This document shows positions 17,865-26,013 of a stretch of 64,000 nt of DNA, in pieces (the first letter of the stretch is position 1; each line of letters begins with the position of its first letter). Source of the stretch: Sulfurimonas sp. HSL3-7. GTDB taxonomy: Bacteria; Campylobacterota; Campylobacteria; Campylobacterales; Sulfurimonadaceae. The notes beneath the pieces are model-generated. The model worked only from the letters and a program-made list of their open reading frames with translations, did no database searches and was not told where the DNA came from. The position numbers and the translations under genes were made by a program. The stretch covers positions 2,170,001 to 2,234,000 of the forward strand of contig NZ_CP147919.1 in NCBI RefSeq assembly GCF_039645985.1, read 5' to 3'.

Positions 17865-18896
17865 ATGGCTAACTATAATGTTGCAGTTGTCGGCGCTAGC
17901 GGCGCCGTCGGTGAAGAGATATTACGTGTTTTGGAAGAGATCGACTTTCCTCTCAACAAACTTGTTCCGCTGGCGAGCAGCCGCAGTGCCGGAAACACCG
18001 TTGAGTTTAAAGGCAAAGAGATCGTCATCAAAGAGCTGACGGAAACGGTTTTCGAGGAAGAGGAGATCGATATCGCCCTCTTCTCCGCAGGCGGTTCCAT
18101 TTCGGAAAAGTTTGCCCCGTTTGCCGCCAAAGCAGGTGCTGTCGTGATCGACAACACCAGTCATTACAGAATGGACAAGGATGTGCCGCTGGTTGTGCCG
18201 GAAGTCAATCCGCAGGATATCGCACAATGGCAGACCAAAGGGATTATCGCGAACCCTAACTGTTCTACCATTCAAATGGTGCAGGCGCTCAAACCGCTCG
18301 ATGAGGCCTACGATCTTCAACGTGTCGATGTCAGCACCTACCAGGCAACCTCGGGTGCAGGAAAACAGGCGATGGAAGAGCTGGTGACCCAGATGCAGGC
18401 CTTCTTTGCTTTCAAACTCTCCGATGCCGAGCACAAGAGCTTCCCTCACCAGATCGCACTGAATGTCATCCCTCAGATCGACGTCTTCCAGGAGAACGGC
18501 TACACCAAAGAGGAGATCAAGATGGTCAACGAGACCAAAAAGATCATGCACAAAGATGTCGAGGTTAGTGCGACCTGTGTCCGCGTGCCTGTTCTCCGCG
18601 GCCATTCGGAAACACTTACGCTTACCTTCGACAGTGCCGTCGATGCCAATGAGGCACGGACACTGCTTGCCAAGGCACCGAACATCGTCGTCATCGACAA
18701 CCCTCAGGCAAGCGAATACCCGATGCCGGCGGAGTGTATCGATCAGAACGAGACCTTTGTCGGCCGCATCCGCAAAGACCTCTATCGCGATAATGTCCTG
18801 CACATGTTTGTCGTCGCCGACAACCTTCGTGTCGGCGCCGCGACCAATGCTGTTAGAATCGCCCAGAAATGGGTTGAGATGCAAGAGGCGAAGTAA
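17865..18896 (+). CDS. asd: aspartate-semialdehyde dehydrogenase
   Basis: A 343-residue enzyme that reduces aspartyl phosphate to aspartate semialdehyde with NADPH, for lysine, threonine, methionine and diaminopimelate. The N-terminal nucleotide motif VVGASGAVGEEIL, catalytic Cys133 in NPNCSTIQMV, STYQATSGAGKQAMEEL and VPVLRGHSETL with the general-base His are all present. The ribosome site is GAGAAGGAATAAACTAT before ATG. Its TAA overlaps the ATG of the next gene (TAATG), indicating coupled translation. Confidence 0.97.
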   Translation: MANYNVAVVGASGAVGEEILRVLEEIDFPLNKLVPLASSRSAGNTVEFKGKEIVIKELTETVFEEEEIDIALFSAGGSISEKFAPFAAKAGAVVIDNTSHYRMDKDVPLVVPEVNPQDIAQWQTKGIIANPNCSTIQMVQALKPLDEAYDLQRVDVSTYQATSGAGKQAMEELVTQMQAFFAFKLSDAEHKSFPHQIALNVIPQIDVFQENGYTKEEIKMVNETKKIMHKDVEVSATCVRVPVLRGHSETLTLTFDSAVDANEARTLLAKAPNIVVIDNPQASEYPMPAECIDQNETFVGRIRKDLYRDNVLHMFVVADNLRVGAATNAVRIAQKWVEMQEAK

Positions 18897-19411
18897 TGTT
18901 GGAAAGACTCTTTGAAAACGGATTGTGGAGCTCGCGTTTTATCGTTCTTCTGGCCGTCATATTCGGGCTGATCGGCGCTGTCTTACTTTTCACTGTCGCC
19001 AGTATCGACGTCTTCTCAACGGCAGGCTACGTCATCTCGACCTACATGAACCATGCCCATCCCGAGCACTTTCACGAAGATGTGGTCGGCGGGATCATCG
19101 GTGCCGTCGATCTCTACCTCATCGGTGTTGTGATGCTGTTGTTCTCATTCGGCCTCTACGAACTGTTTATCTCTGAGATTGATGCCGCAAAAGACAAAGA
19201 GGGTGAAGAGAGTAAGATTCTGGCTATTCACTCACTTGATCAACTCAAAGACAAGATATCCAAGGTCATCGTTATGGTCCTGGTCGTCGGTTTCTTCCAG
19301 AAAGTCGGTCACACCGAATACAACGGTGCGTTGGAGATGCTCTACTTCGCACTCTCGATCACCGCTGTCGCTGTCGGCCTCTTTTTCCTCAACAAAGTGG
19401 GAAAACATTAA
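18896..19411 (+). CDS. UPF0114 (YqhA) family membrane protein
   Basis: A 171-residue protein with four membrane helices (about 14-37, 65-90, 118-136 and 146-166) and the start LFENGLWSSRFIVLLAVIFG, followed by YLIGVVMLLFSFGLYELFIS, the signature of the YqhA/UPF0114 family. A structurally related group has been linked to ion-channel-like folds, but a function is not established. It overlaps asd by one base. The 177-base gap before hemE is occupied by a palindromic repeat. Confidence 0.85.
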   Translation: MLERLFENGLWSSRFIVLLAVIFGLIGAVLLFTVASIDVFSTAGYVISTYMNHAHPEHFHEDVVGGIIGAVDLYLIGVVMLLFSFGLYELFISEIDAAKDKEGEESKILAIHSLDQLKDKISKVIVMVLVVGFFQKVGHTEYNGALEMLYFALSITAVAVGLFFLNKVGKH

Positions 19412-19546
19412 AGAGGATACCTTTCGTCATCCCAAACTTGATTTGGGATCTACTACATCTCCGATGTAGATGATAACATCGTTGTCATAAAGCGCTAGAT
19501 TTGGGACCAGAGGAAATACCTTTAGGTAAATCAAGTTCGGAATGAC
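19412..19546. repeat. palindromic intergenic repeat downstream of the UPF0114 gene
   Basis: Terminal inverted repeats: GTCATCCCAAACTTGAT (19426-19442) matches the complement of ATCAAGTTCGGAATGAC (19530-19546) with two differences, and AACTTGATTTGGGATCT continues the left arm. A perfect inner hairpin CTACATC-TCC-GATGTAG lies about 19453-19469. A near-direct repeat, AGAGGATACCTTT (19412-19424) and AGAGGAAATACCTTT (19510-19524), is also present. The GTCATCCC...GAATGAC ends resemble REP/MITE-like elements common in bacterial intergenic DNA. It carries no open frame. Confidence 0.75.
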
Positions 19547-19588
19547 AATTAATAAAAATGAGAGGTTAACCCCTCAAAAAGGACACTT

Positions 19589-20635
19589 GTGAGCAAAATA
19601 TTTGTAGATGCCTGTTTTGGCAAACCGACACCGTACACACCCGTCTGGATGATGCGCCAGGCCGGCCGTTACCTTCCTGAATACATGAAAGTCCGTGCCG
19701 AAGCCGGCAACTTTCTCAACCTCTGCCACGACCCTGAAAAAGCGGCTGAAGTCACCCTCCAGCCGCTCGACATCGTCGGCGTTGACGCGGCTATTCTCTT
19801 CAGCGATATTCTGGTCATCCCGGATGAAATGGGGATGGATCTCTCTTTCGTTAAGGGCGAAGGTCCGAAGTTTAGCGATCCGATCACTTCTCAGGAGGAT
19901 CTGGACAGACTTATCGGCGGCGAAGAGGCAGCTGACAAGTTGACCTACGTTTACGACACCATCAAGCTGCTTCGTAAACAACTTGATGAACGCGGTGATG
20001 AGAAAGCCCTTATCGGTTTTACCGGTGCGCCGTGGACGCTGGCCACCTACATGATCGAAGGTCAGGGAACCAAGACCTATAACATCTGCAAGAAGATGCT
20101 CTACTCCAACCCTGAACTCCTTCACAACATCCTTGCCAAAGTGACCGAAGTAGTCAAGCTGTATATGGAGAAACAGATCCAGAGCGGTGTCGACGTCGTT
20201 CAGATCTTCGACTCTTGGGCTTCGGCGATCGAACCGGGCAAATACGACGAATTCTCATGGAAGTACATGGTCGAGATCGCCGAGTATCTTAAAGAGAAGT
20301 ACCCGCATATTCCTATTATCATGTTCCCTAAAGGCGTTGCATCTTTTATTGAACGCGGCCTTGTTTACGGGAATTTTGACGTCTTCGGTGTCGACTGGTC
20401 CACGCCGATGGCAATGGCTAAAAAGTACCTTGGCGACAAGTATGTCCTTCAGGGCAATATGGAGCCGTGCCGTCTCTACTCCAAAGAGGCGACGACAACG
20501 TGTGTCGAGGTCATCCAGGAGACCATGGGCGGCGAGCGCCACATCTTTAACCTCGGTCACGGTATCTTGCCGGATGTCCCGGTTGAAAACGCGATTCACT
20601 TTGTCAAAGAGTGCCAGCGCGTCTCCAAAAAGTAA
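19589..20635 (+). CDS. hemE: uroporphyrinogen decarboxylase
   Basis: A 348-residue haem-pathway enzyme converting uroporphyrinogen III to coproporphyrinogen III in the cytoplasm. The signature [15 protein letters not shown] (residues 18-32) with substrate-binding Arg residues, [13 protein letters not shown] with the active-site Asp, and the C-terminal [15 protein letters not shown] are intact. The start is GTG at 19589, supported by AAAAAGGACACTT just before it. It is followed closely by the radical SAM gene, whose likely start is 12 bases after the hemE stop. Confidence 0.96.
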   Translation: MSKIFVDACFGKPTPYTPVWMMRQAGRYLPEYMKVRAEAGNFLNLCHDPEKAAEVTLQPLDIVGVDAAILFSDILVIPDEMGMDLSFVKGEGPKFSDPITSQEDLDRLIGGEEAADKLTYVYDTIKLLRKQLDERGDEKALIGFTGAPWTLATYMIEGQGTKTYNICKKMLYSNPELLHNILAKVTEVVKLYMEKQIQSGVDVVQIFDSWASAIEPGKYDEFSWKYMVEIAEYLKEKYPHIPIIMFPKGVASFIERGLVYGNFDVFGVDWSTPMAMAKKYLGDKYVLQGNMEPCRLYSKEATTTCVEVIQETMGGERHIFNLGHGILPDVPVENAIHFVKECQRVSKK

Positions 20636-20646
20636 AAAGGCCTTTG

Positions 20647-21588
20647 GTGAAGACCATCTTCGGACCAATCCACTCCCGAAGATTCGGGGTCTCTCTGGGT
20701 ATCGACCTCTCCCCCTCATTTAAACAGTGCAACTTTGACTGCCTTTACTGTGAACTGGCACCGGCTGCGACAGTCGATCATCAGGACACCGTCGTTAGTG
20801 TTAAAGAGATCATTACGGATCTCAAAGCGGCTCTTAAAGAACACCGGAACATCGATGAGATCACGATTACCGCCAACGGCGAGCCGACCCTTTACCCCCA
20901 CCTGGATCAGCTCATCGACGAGATCGACAAGATAAAAGAGGAAAAAGAGACACTCATCCTTACCAACAGTGCGACACTGACCGATGAAGCCGTCTTCAAT
21001 ACCCTCTTAAAACTTGACAAGGTCAAGCTCTCTCTGGATGCAGTGACGCCGGAGGTCTTTAAAAAAATAGACCGTCCGCATCCATCCCTCAAGATCAATG
21101 ATGTCGTTTCGGCGATAGAACGTTTTTCACATGCCTACCGAGGCAAGCTTTTTATTGAGATCCTTTTCGTGCGCGGGCTGAACGACACGAAAGAAGAGAT
21201 CGCCGCACTGAATGACGTTCTGAAAAAAATAAAGGCGTTGCGCATCGACATCGGCACAATCGACCGGCCGCCGGCCTACCCTGTCGAAGGGATCTCCTAT
21301 GGCGAACTCCATAGCATTGCGACCCAGTTTGACGCTGACCTGCCTATCAACATCGCTTCACGCCAACATGCAGAGTTTGTACAGTCAGCCTACACTGAAG
21401 AGGAGATCATCAACACCCTCGACAAACGTCCTTTGACACAGGAGGATATCGAGATACTCTTTGACGCAACAACACAAAAAGCATTGCAAGAGCTGATCGA
21501 TGCCAAAAAAGTCATCAAAATCGAACGGGCGAAACTGGAATTTTATATTCCGGCAGAAAATGTGCAAAGAAAGCGCAAAAAGTCTTGA
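20647..21588 (+). CDS. radical SAM protein (YgiQ/Cfr-unrelated, small B12-free type)
   Basis: A 313-residue protein with the 4Fe-4S cluster motif C28-x3-C32-x2-C35 (CNFDCLYC). The N-terminal FGPIHSRRFGVSLGIDLSP and the following TANGEPTLYPHLDQL and LSLDAVTPEVF are typical of a radical SAM family annotated mainly as uncharacterised or wyosine/MoaA-like oxidoreductases. A small C-terminal domain (about 240-313) could be a substrate-binding winged helix. I prefer the GTG at 20647, preceded by AAAAAGG, over the upstream GTG at 20611, which overlaps hemE. The substrate is unknown. The tRNA-Asn promoter overlaps its stop codon. Confidence 0.85.
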   Translation: MKTIFGPIHSRRFGVSLGIDLSPSFKQCNFDCLYCELAPAATVDHQDTVVSVKEIITDLKAALKEHRNIDEITITANGEPTLYPHLDQLIDEIDKIKEEKETLILTNSATLTDEAVFNTLLKLDKVKLSLDAVTPEVFKKIDRPHPSLKINDVVSAIERFSHAYRGKLFIEILFVRGLNDTKEEIAALNDVLKKIKALRIDIGTIDRPPAYPVEGISYGELHSIATQFDADLPINIASRQHAEFVQSAYTEEEIINTLDKRPLTQEDIEILFDATTQKALQELIDAKKVIKIERAKLEFYIPAENVQRKRKKS

Positions 21589-21613
21589 CATTCAAGGCGC
21601 CATTCACTATAAT
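21585..21613 (+). promoter_or_regulatory. consensus sigma-70 promoter for tRNA-Asn
   Basis: TTGACA (21585-21590) and TATAAT (21608-21613) with a 17-base spacer, a perfect match to the sigma-70 consensus. The -35 box contains the TGA stop codon of the upstream gene (21586-21588). Predicted transcription start is about 21620, 12 bases before the tRNA. It is the only perfect two-box promoter I saw in the window. Confidence 0.9.
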
Positions 21614-21631
21614 TTCGGCCTCTTAACATAT

Positions 21632-21706
21632 TCCGGATTAGCTCAGCGGTAGAGTAGATGACTGTTAATCATTTGGTCACTGGTTCGAATCCAGTATCCG
21701 GAGCCA
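21632..21706 (+). tRNA. tRNA-Asn (anticodon GUU)
   Basis: A complete 75-nucleotide cloverleaf: acceptor stem TCCGGAT with ATCCGGA, D-arm with AGCTCAGCGGTAGAG, anticodon loop CTGTTAA reading GUU, T-arm CTGGTTCGAATCCAG, discriminator G and encoded CCA. It has its own strong promoter. The 485-base gap after it holds no recognisable attachment site copy or integrase. Confidence 0.97.
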
Positions 21707-22191
21707 CTCATACAATAAACCCCATAAACACTCTGGTAACAAACAATCGGCTTAAACAATGCGCCCAAACTGTACCTTTTTTACCTATTAGATTCTGGCT
21801 AAGACATATCGTCCATTCAATTTATTGATAAAAGCAACAAGACTTCAACACATTCGCCAATTTTGTCCGGCAACGGATTTACGGACAAAGCGCGCCGCGA
21901 TCACCGCCTGTCAGCTTAATTGTGCCATTCAAATATTACGGGTTCGCGAAAAAAAGAAAAGCCGAAGTCTACTTCATTCTTCCATGTACGTAAAGAGTAA
22001 GTTCCTGCCTTCTGAGAACCGATGGCAGAGGTATGAAAAAGTACATAGATCAGTACGATCCCAACATAACTGAAGAAGTTTTTCTTCCATCAGCACTCTC
22101 TTTTTATCACCTCAAACCAAAGCCAAACCGAATGCAAAAACCACTATAATAGCCATACTTTTCCAGATGAGAGAAAGATGCGGAGTAGTTT
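21707..22191. other. 485-base gene-poor gap after tRNA-Asn
   Basis: No convincing gene. A short open frame of 82 codons on the plus strand (21825-22073) has no family resemblance and unlikely composition. A TATAAT at 22145-22150 sits 42 bases before the CMP-sugar synthetase gene and is its likely -10 box. The gap begins at the 3' end of a tRNA gene and leads into the glycan clusters, a position where islands often insert, but I see no integrase, direct repeat of the tRNA end or transposon remains. Confidence 0.5.
22145..22150 (+). promoter_or_regulatory. probable -10 box of the nonulosonate cluster
   Basis: TATAAT, 42 bases upstream of the ATG at 22192, without a clear -35 box. It is the only good promoter element before the run of four overlapping or near-touching genes that ends at 26997. 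Confidence 0.45.
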
Positions 22192-23820
22192 ATGAATATT
22201 TTGGCTGTCATACCGGCACGCGGCGGTTCCAAAGGGATACCGAGAAAAAATTTACGGCTTTTGAATGGTAAGCCGCTTATCTACTACTCCATCAAAACGG
22301 CCCTGGCTTCACAGTATTCGCTCGATGTCTATGTCTCCAGCGAAGATGATGAAATACTCAACACTGCGATCGGTTTCGGTGCAAAGATCCACAAACGTGA
22401 CATCTCCATAGCCGATGATAAAAGCACGCTCGATCCGGTCATCCATGCCTGCTATTCGTATGCCCAGGCAGCAGAAAACAAGACCTATGATCTCATCATC
22501 ACGATGCAGCCGACATCACCGCTTCTGAAAACCGCTTCGCTTGACAGTGCCATCGAAAAGATGATTGCCGATCCTGCACTTGAGACAGTCATCGCCGCCA
22601 AAGACGACACCCACCTCTCCTGGCGTAAAGAGGGGGAGCGTTTTCTGCCGAACTATGAAAAACGGGTCAACAGACAATATTTAACACCCATGTTTACGGA
22701 GACCGGCGGTTTTTTCATTACCCGCAGAGAGATCATCACCCCGGCCAACCGCATCGGGACAAATGTCGAACTGTACCTGTTGGGTAACGGCGAAGAGATC
22801 GACATAGACACCTATGAAGACTGGAACCTCTGCGAATACCATCTCCGAAGAAAGCATATCCTGTTCCTCGTCACAGGCAACAGTGATGTCGGACTGGGCC
22901 ATGTCTACAACACCCTGCTGATCGCCAATGACATATTGAATCACCAGGTCACCTTTCTGGTAGACAGCGAAAGCCAGCTGGCTTTCGAGAAGATCGCATC
23001 AAAAAACTACCCGGTCGTGATGCAGCAGCACGCCGACATCCTCGACGACATCAGATCCATCAATCCGGACCTGATCATCAACGACAGGCTTGACACCGAT
23101 ACAGCCTACATTTCAGCACTCAAACATCTGGGTCTGCAAGTCGTTAATTTTGAGGATCTTGGAGACGGTGCCAAAGAAGCGGACCTTGTCATCAATGCCA
23201 TCTACCCGGAGAAGCAGATACTGCAAAATCACTTTTTCGGCCATGACTATTTTGTCCTGCGGGACGAGTTCATCTACTCCAGACAAAAAGAGACGATCGG
23301 TGATGTCAGGAACATCCTTGTCACCTTCGGCGGGGTTGACCCGAACAACTACACGAAGAAGGTCATCGAAACCATCTACGATTACTGCAATGCGAACCGC
23401 ATAACCATCACCGTTATCGCAGGGTTTGGCTACAAAGAGTATGATTCCTTACGTGCTTTTACAACGATCGACGTCAAAGAGAACGTCACCAATATCTCGC
23501 AATACATGCTTGAAGCCGACCTGATCTTCACGTCGGCAGGCAGAACGACCTATGAGATAGCGAGTATCGGTACTCCGGCCATTGTCATGGCGCAGAATGA
23601 ACGTGAGATGACCCACTTTTTTGCTTCGAGCGAATTCGGGTTCTTGAACTTGGGGTTGGGCTACAAACTCACCGACGAAGAGCTGTATAAAAATTTCATA
23701 GCATTGGTCAATGCAACGGAAAGCAGAAAATACATGAGTGATCTCATGAAAAAAACAGATCTGAAATCCGGACGAAAAACGGTCAACAGACTGATTCAAA
23801 ACCTTATGGAGAGCAAATGA
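22192..23820 (+). CDS. CMP-nonulosonate synthetase fused to PseG-like UDP-sugar hydrolase
   Basis: A 542-residue two-domain protein. Residues 1 to about 220 are an acylneuraminate cytidylyltransferase (AVIPARGGSKGIPRKNLRLL, MQPTSPLL, TETGGFFITRR), which activates a nonulosonic acid with CTP. Residues about 222-540 resemble PseG-type GT-B hydrolases (NSDVGLGHVYNTLLIA, NDRLDTDT, VTFGGVDPNN, TSAGRTTYEIASIGTP), which remove UDP from a 2,4-diacetamido sugar before condensation. Both acts belong to pseudaminic or legionaminic acid synthesis, around the NeuB-type step encoded next. The gene overlaps the synthase gene by 4 bases (ATGA). The other enzymes of such a pathway are not in this window. Confidence 0.85.
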   Translation: MNILAVIPARGGSKGIPRKNLRLLNGKPLIYYSIKTALASQYSLDVYVSSEDDEILNTAIGFGAKIHKRDISIADDKSTLDPVIHACYSYAQAAENKTYDLIITMQPTSPLLKTASLDSAIEKMIADPALETVIAAKDDTHLSWRKEGERFLPNYEKRVNRQYLTPMFTETGGFFITRREIITPANRIGTNVELYLLGNGEEIDIDTYEDWNLCEYHLRRKHILFLVTGNSDVGLGHVYNTLLIANDILNHQVTFLVDSESQLAFEKIASKNYPVVMQQHADILDDIRSINPDLIINDRLDTDTAYISALKHLGLQVVNFEDLGDGAKEADLVINAIYPEKQILQNHFFGHDYFVLRDEFIYSRQKETIGDVRNILVTFGGVDPNNYTKKVIETIYDYCNANRITITVIAGFGYKEYDSLRAFTTIDVKENVTNISQYMLEADLIFTSAGRTTYEIASIGTPAIVMAQNEREMTHFFASSEFGFLNLGLGYKLTDEELYKNFIALVNATESRKYMSDLMKKTDLKSGRKTVNRLIQNLMESK

Positions 23821-24875
23821 AATTAACTGAACTTTTTACAACTATCAATCCCTACGAACCGAAGCTGTACCGCCCCTATGTCATCGCAGAAATCGGCGTC
23901 AACTACGAGGGGAGTATGGAACTTGCCAAGCGCCTTGTCGACGAAGCCAAGGAGGGCGGTGCCGATGCGGTGAAGTTCCAGACCTATAAAGCCGATACGA
24001 TTGCATCAAAGGATTCGCCGGCCTACTGGGACACGACAAAAGAACCGACGAAATCGCAGCACGAACTCTTTCAAAAACACCAGGGTTTCTGGAAAGATGA
24101 GATGCAGGAGCTCAAAAACTACTGCGATCAGGTCGGCATCGAGTTTATGAGCACGCCGTTCGACGTCGAATCGGCAGACTTCCTGAACGAGATGATGGAC
24201 GTCTACAAAATATCCTCTTCCGACATCACCAACAAACCTTTTATCGAGTATATGTGCCGGTTCGACAAACCGATTATCCTCTCAACCGGTGCAAGCAGCC
24301 TGAGCGAGATCCAGGAGGCGGTGAGCTGGATCGAGAAACACGGCAATCCCCTGGCCCTGCTCCACTGCGTTCTGAACTACCCGACACCTGATAAAAATGC
24401 CAACCTGGGTATGATCCTTGGTCTTAAACAGGCTTTTCCGGACAAGATCATCGGCTACAGCGATCACACCCTGCCGCACGACATGAAAGTGTGCGAGATG
24501 GCAACAATGCTGGGAAGCGTCATCATCGAAAAACACTTCACACACGACAAAACACTGCCGGGCAACGACCACTACCACGCCATGGACAAAGAGGATCTGA
24601 AAGTGTTCAGAAACAACCTTGAGAGAACATTTGAGATCCTGGGAAGCTTTAAAGTCGAAGCGCTGGAAGATGAAGCCCCGGCAAGAGCCAATGCCAGAAG
24701 AAGCCTGGTCGCGCAAGGCGACATACCCAAAGGCGGGGTTATCACCGAAGAGATGCTGACATTCAAACGTCCTGCCCACGGTGTCAGCCCGAAGTTCATC
24801 GATGATGTCGTCGGCAAGGTCGCAACCGTCGATATCAAAGATGACGATGTCATCAAATGGGATATGTTCAGATGA
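23817..24875 (+). CDS. NeuB-family nonulosonic acid synthase
   Basis: A 352-residue protein with an N-terminal TIM-barrel synthase domain (YVIAEIGVNYEGSMELAK, GGADAVKFQTYKADT, FMSTPFD, ILSTGASSLSEI, YSDHTLPHDM, EKHFTHDKTLPGNDH) and a C-terminal SAF antifreeze-like domain (about 285-350) that closes over the substrate. It condenses phosphoenolpyruvate with an N-acyl hexosamine-type sugar to form a nine-carbon acid. The variant LHCVLNYPTPDKNANLG is nearer to legionaminate/PtmC-like enzymes than to sialic acid synthases, by my reading. It is coupled to both neighbours through 4-base ATGA overlaps. Confidence 0.88.
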   Translation: MKLTELFTTINPYEPKLYRPYVIAEIGVNYEGSMELAKRLVDEAKEGGADAVKFQTYKADTIASKDSPAYWDTTKEPTKSQHELFQKHQGFWKDEMQELKNYCDQVGIEFMSTPFDVESADFLNEMMDVYKISSSDITNKPFIEYMCRFDKPIILSTGASSLSEIQEAVSWIEKHGNPLALLHCVLNYPTPDKNANLGMILGLKQAFPDKIIGYSDHTLPHDMKVCEMATMLGSVIIEKHFTHDKTLPGNDHYHAMDKEDLKVFRNNLERTFEILGSFKVEALEDEAPARANARRSLVAQGDIPKGGVITEEMLTFKRPAHGVSPKFIDDVVGKVATVDIKDDDVIKWDMFR

Positions 24876-26005
24876 AAGATCGTTACGTCATTCTGACCGG
24901 CAGTAAGAACAACGCCGGGGATTTTCTGATAAAACACCGGGCCAAGAAGCTCTTTAAAGAGTTCCGGCCCGACCGTGAGATCGTCGATCTCGACCGATGG
25001 GTGCCGTTCGATGAAGAGACTCTTGCAATGGTCAACGACTCCAGAGCGTTGATTTTGACAGGCGGCCCTGCCCTGCATCCGAACATGTACCCCAACCTCT
25101 ACAAGATGAGCCGCCTCAGCGATATCAAGGTCCCGATCATCACGATGGGGATCGGATGGAGCTCAAAATCAGGGGAGTGGAGCGACACCTATACCTACGG
25201 CCTGAGCGATACCACCAAAGAGCTGTTTGAGAGAATTGAAAATTCCGGCTATCTCTCGAGTGTCCGGGACTACCACTCTTTGAATGTCCTGCATTCCGAA
25301 AACTATAAAAACTTTTTGATGACGGGTTGTCCGGCCTACTACAGTACGCAACATATCGGCAAAGATTTTGAACCCTATCCGATCAAAAAAGTCTCATTTT
25401 CAGTCGGCGTCGCTTTCAACCACAGCCGTAGTATGGAAAAACTCCTCAAAGAGTCTATCCTGCAATGCAAAGAGTATTTTGCTGATGAGACATTTGAAGT
25501 GATTTTCCACCACTCTCTGGATGCGACCAAAAGGAATCAGGGTGTCTCGGGAAGTCTTTTTGACTCACAGAAAGAGTTCGAGACTTGGCTGCTCGAACAG
25601 AAAATCACCTATAAAGATATCTCCGGCAGCGCCGAAAACCTGATAGAACACTACAGTACGGTAGACCTGCACATCGGTTACCGGGTGCATGCCCATATCT
25701 TTATGAACAGTATCTCCCGGTATTCCATCCTCCTCAATGAAGACGGTCGAGGAAAATCCATCAAAAATGTGATCGGCGGCATCACCATCGACGCCTTCGA
25801 CAACTATGAGGACAACCTCCTGGCTAAAAAGCTCAACCAGTTGATCAACTACGACAGGTACCGTGCGAACACCCACCTGCCGAAACAGCTCATCAGCGAA
25901 CTCGATTATGAGAAGCTCGCCGATTTCAACCGGTTCAAGCTCAGTAGAAAAAACATCGACAGTAATTTCAAAATCATGCAGCGCTTTTTAGCGCAGCTGC
26001 CATAG
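24872..26005 (+). CDS. polysaccharide pyruvyltransferase-like protein
   Basis: A 377-residue protein in the PS_pyruv_trans style: N-terminal VILTGSKNNAGDFLIKHRAKKLF, ILTGGPALHPNMYPNLYK, IITMGIGW, SSVRDYHSLNVL, and a C-terminal DLHIGYRVHAHIFMNSISR corresponding to the R-x-H pocket. Such enzymes usually move pyruvate from phosphoenolpyruvate to a sugar as a ketal, though several related proteins have other glycan roles. I start it at the ATG at 24872, which overlaps the synthase stop as ATGA; a start 15 bases upstream is also open. Its place in the nonulosonate set suggests it modifies the same glycan. Confidence 0.75.
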   Translation: MKDRYVILTGSKNNAGDFLIKHRAKKLFKEFRPDREIVDLDRWVPFDEETLAMVNDSRALILTGGPALHPNMYPNLYKMSRLSDIKVPIITMGIGWSSKSGEWSDTYTYGLSDTTKELFERIENSGYLSSVRDYHSLNVLHSENYKNFLMTGCPAYYSTQHIGKDFEPYPIKKVSFSVGVAFNHSRSMEKLLKESILQCKEYFADETFEVIFHHSLDATKRNQGVSGSLFDSQKEFETWLLEQKITYKDISGSAENLIEHYSTVDLHIGYRVHAHIFMNSISRYSILLNEDGRGKSIKNVIGGITIDAFDNYEDNLLAKKLNQLINYDRYRANTHLPKQLISELDYEKLADFNRFKLSRKNIDSNFKIMQRFLAQLP

Positions 26006-26013
26006 GCCGAGTC

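Noticed and set aside
17922-18884. 320-codon minus-strand frame opposite asd
   Set aside because: Antisense shadow of a well-supported gene, as is the 366-codon frame opposite gyrA at 15909-17009.
21825-22073. 82-codon plus-strand frame after tRNA-Asn
   Set aside because: No recognisable family, no ribosome site, and composition unlike real genes nearby.
21707-22191. Integration site of a genomic island at tRNA-Asn
   Set aside because: No integrase and no repeated tRNA 3' end found in the window.
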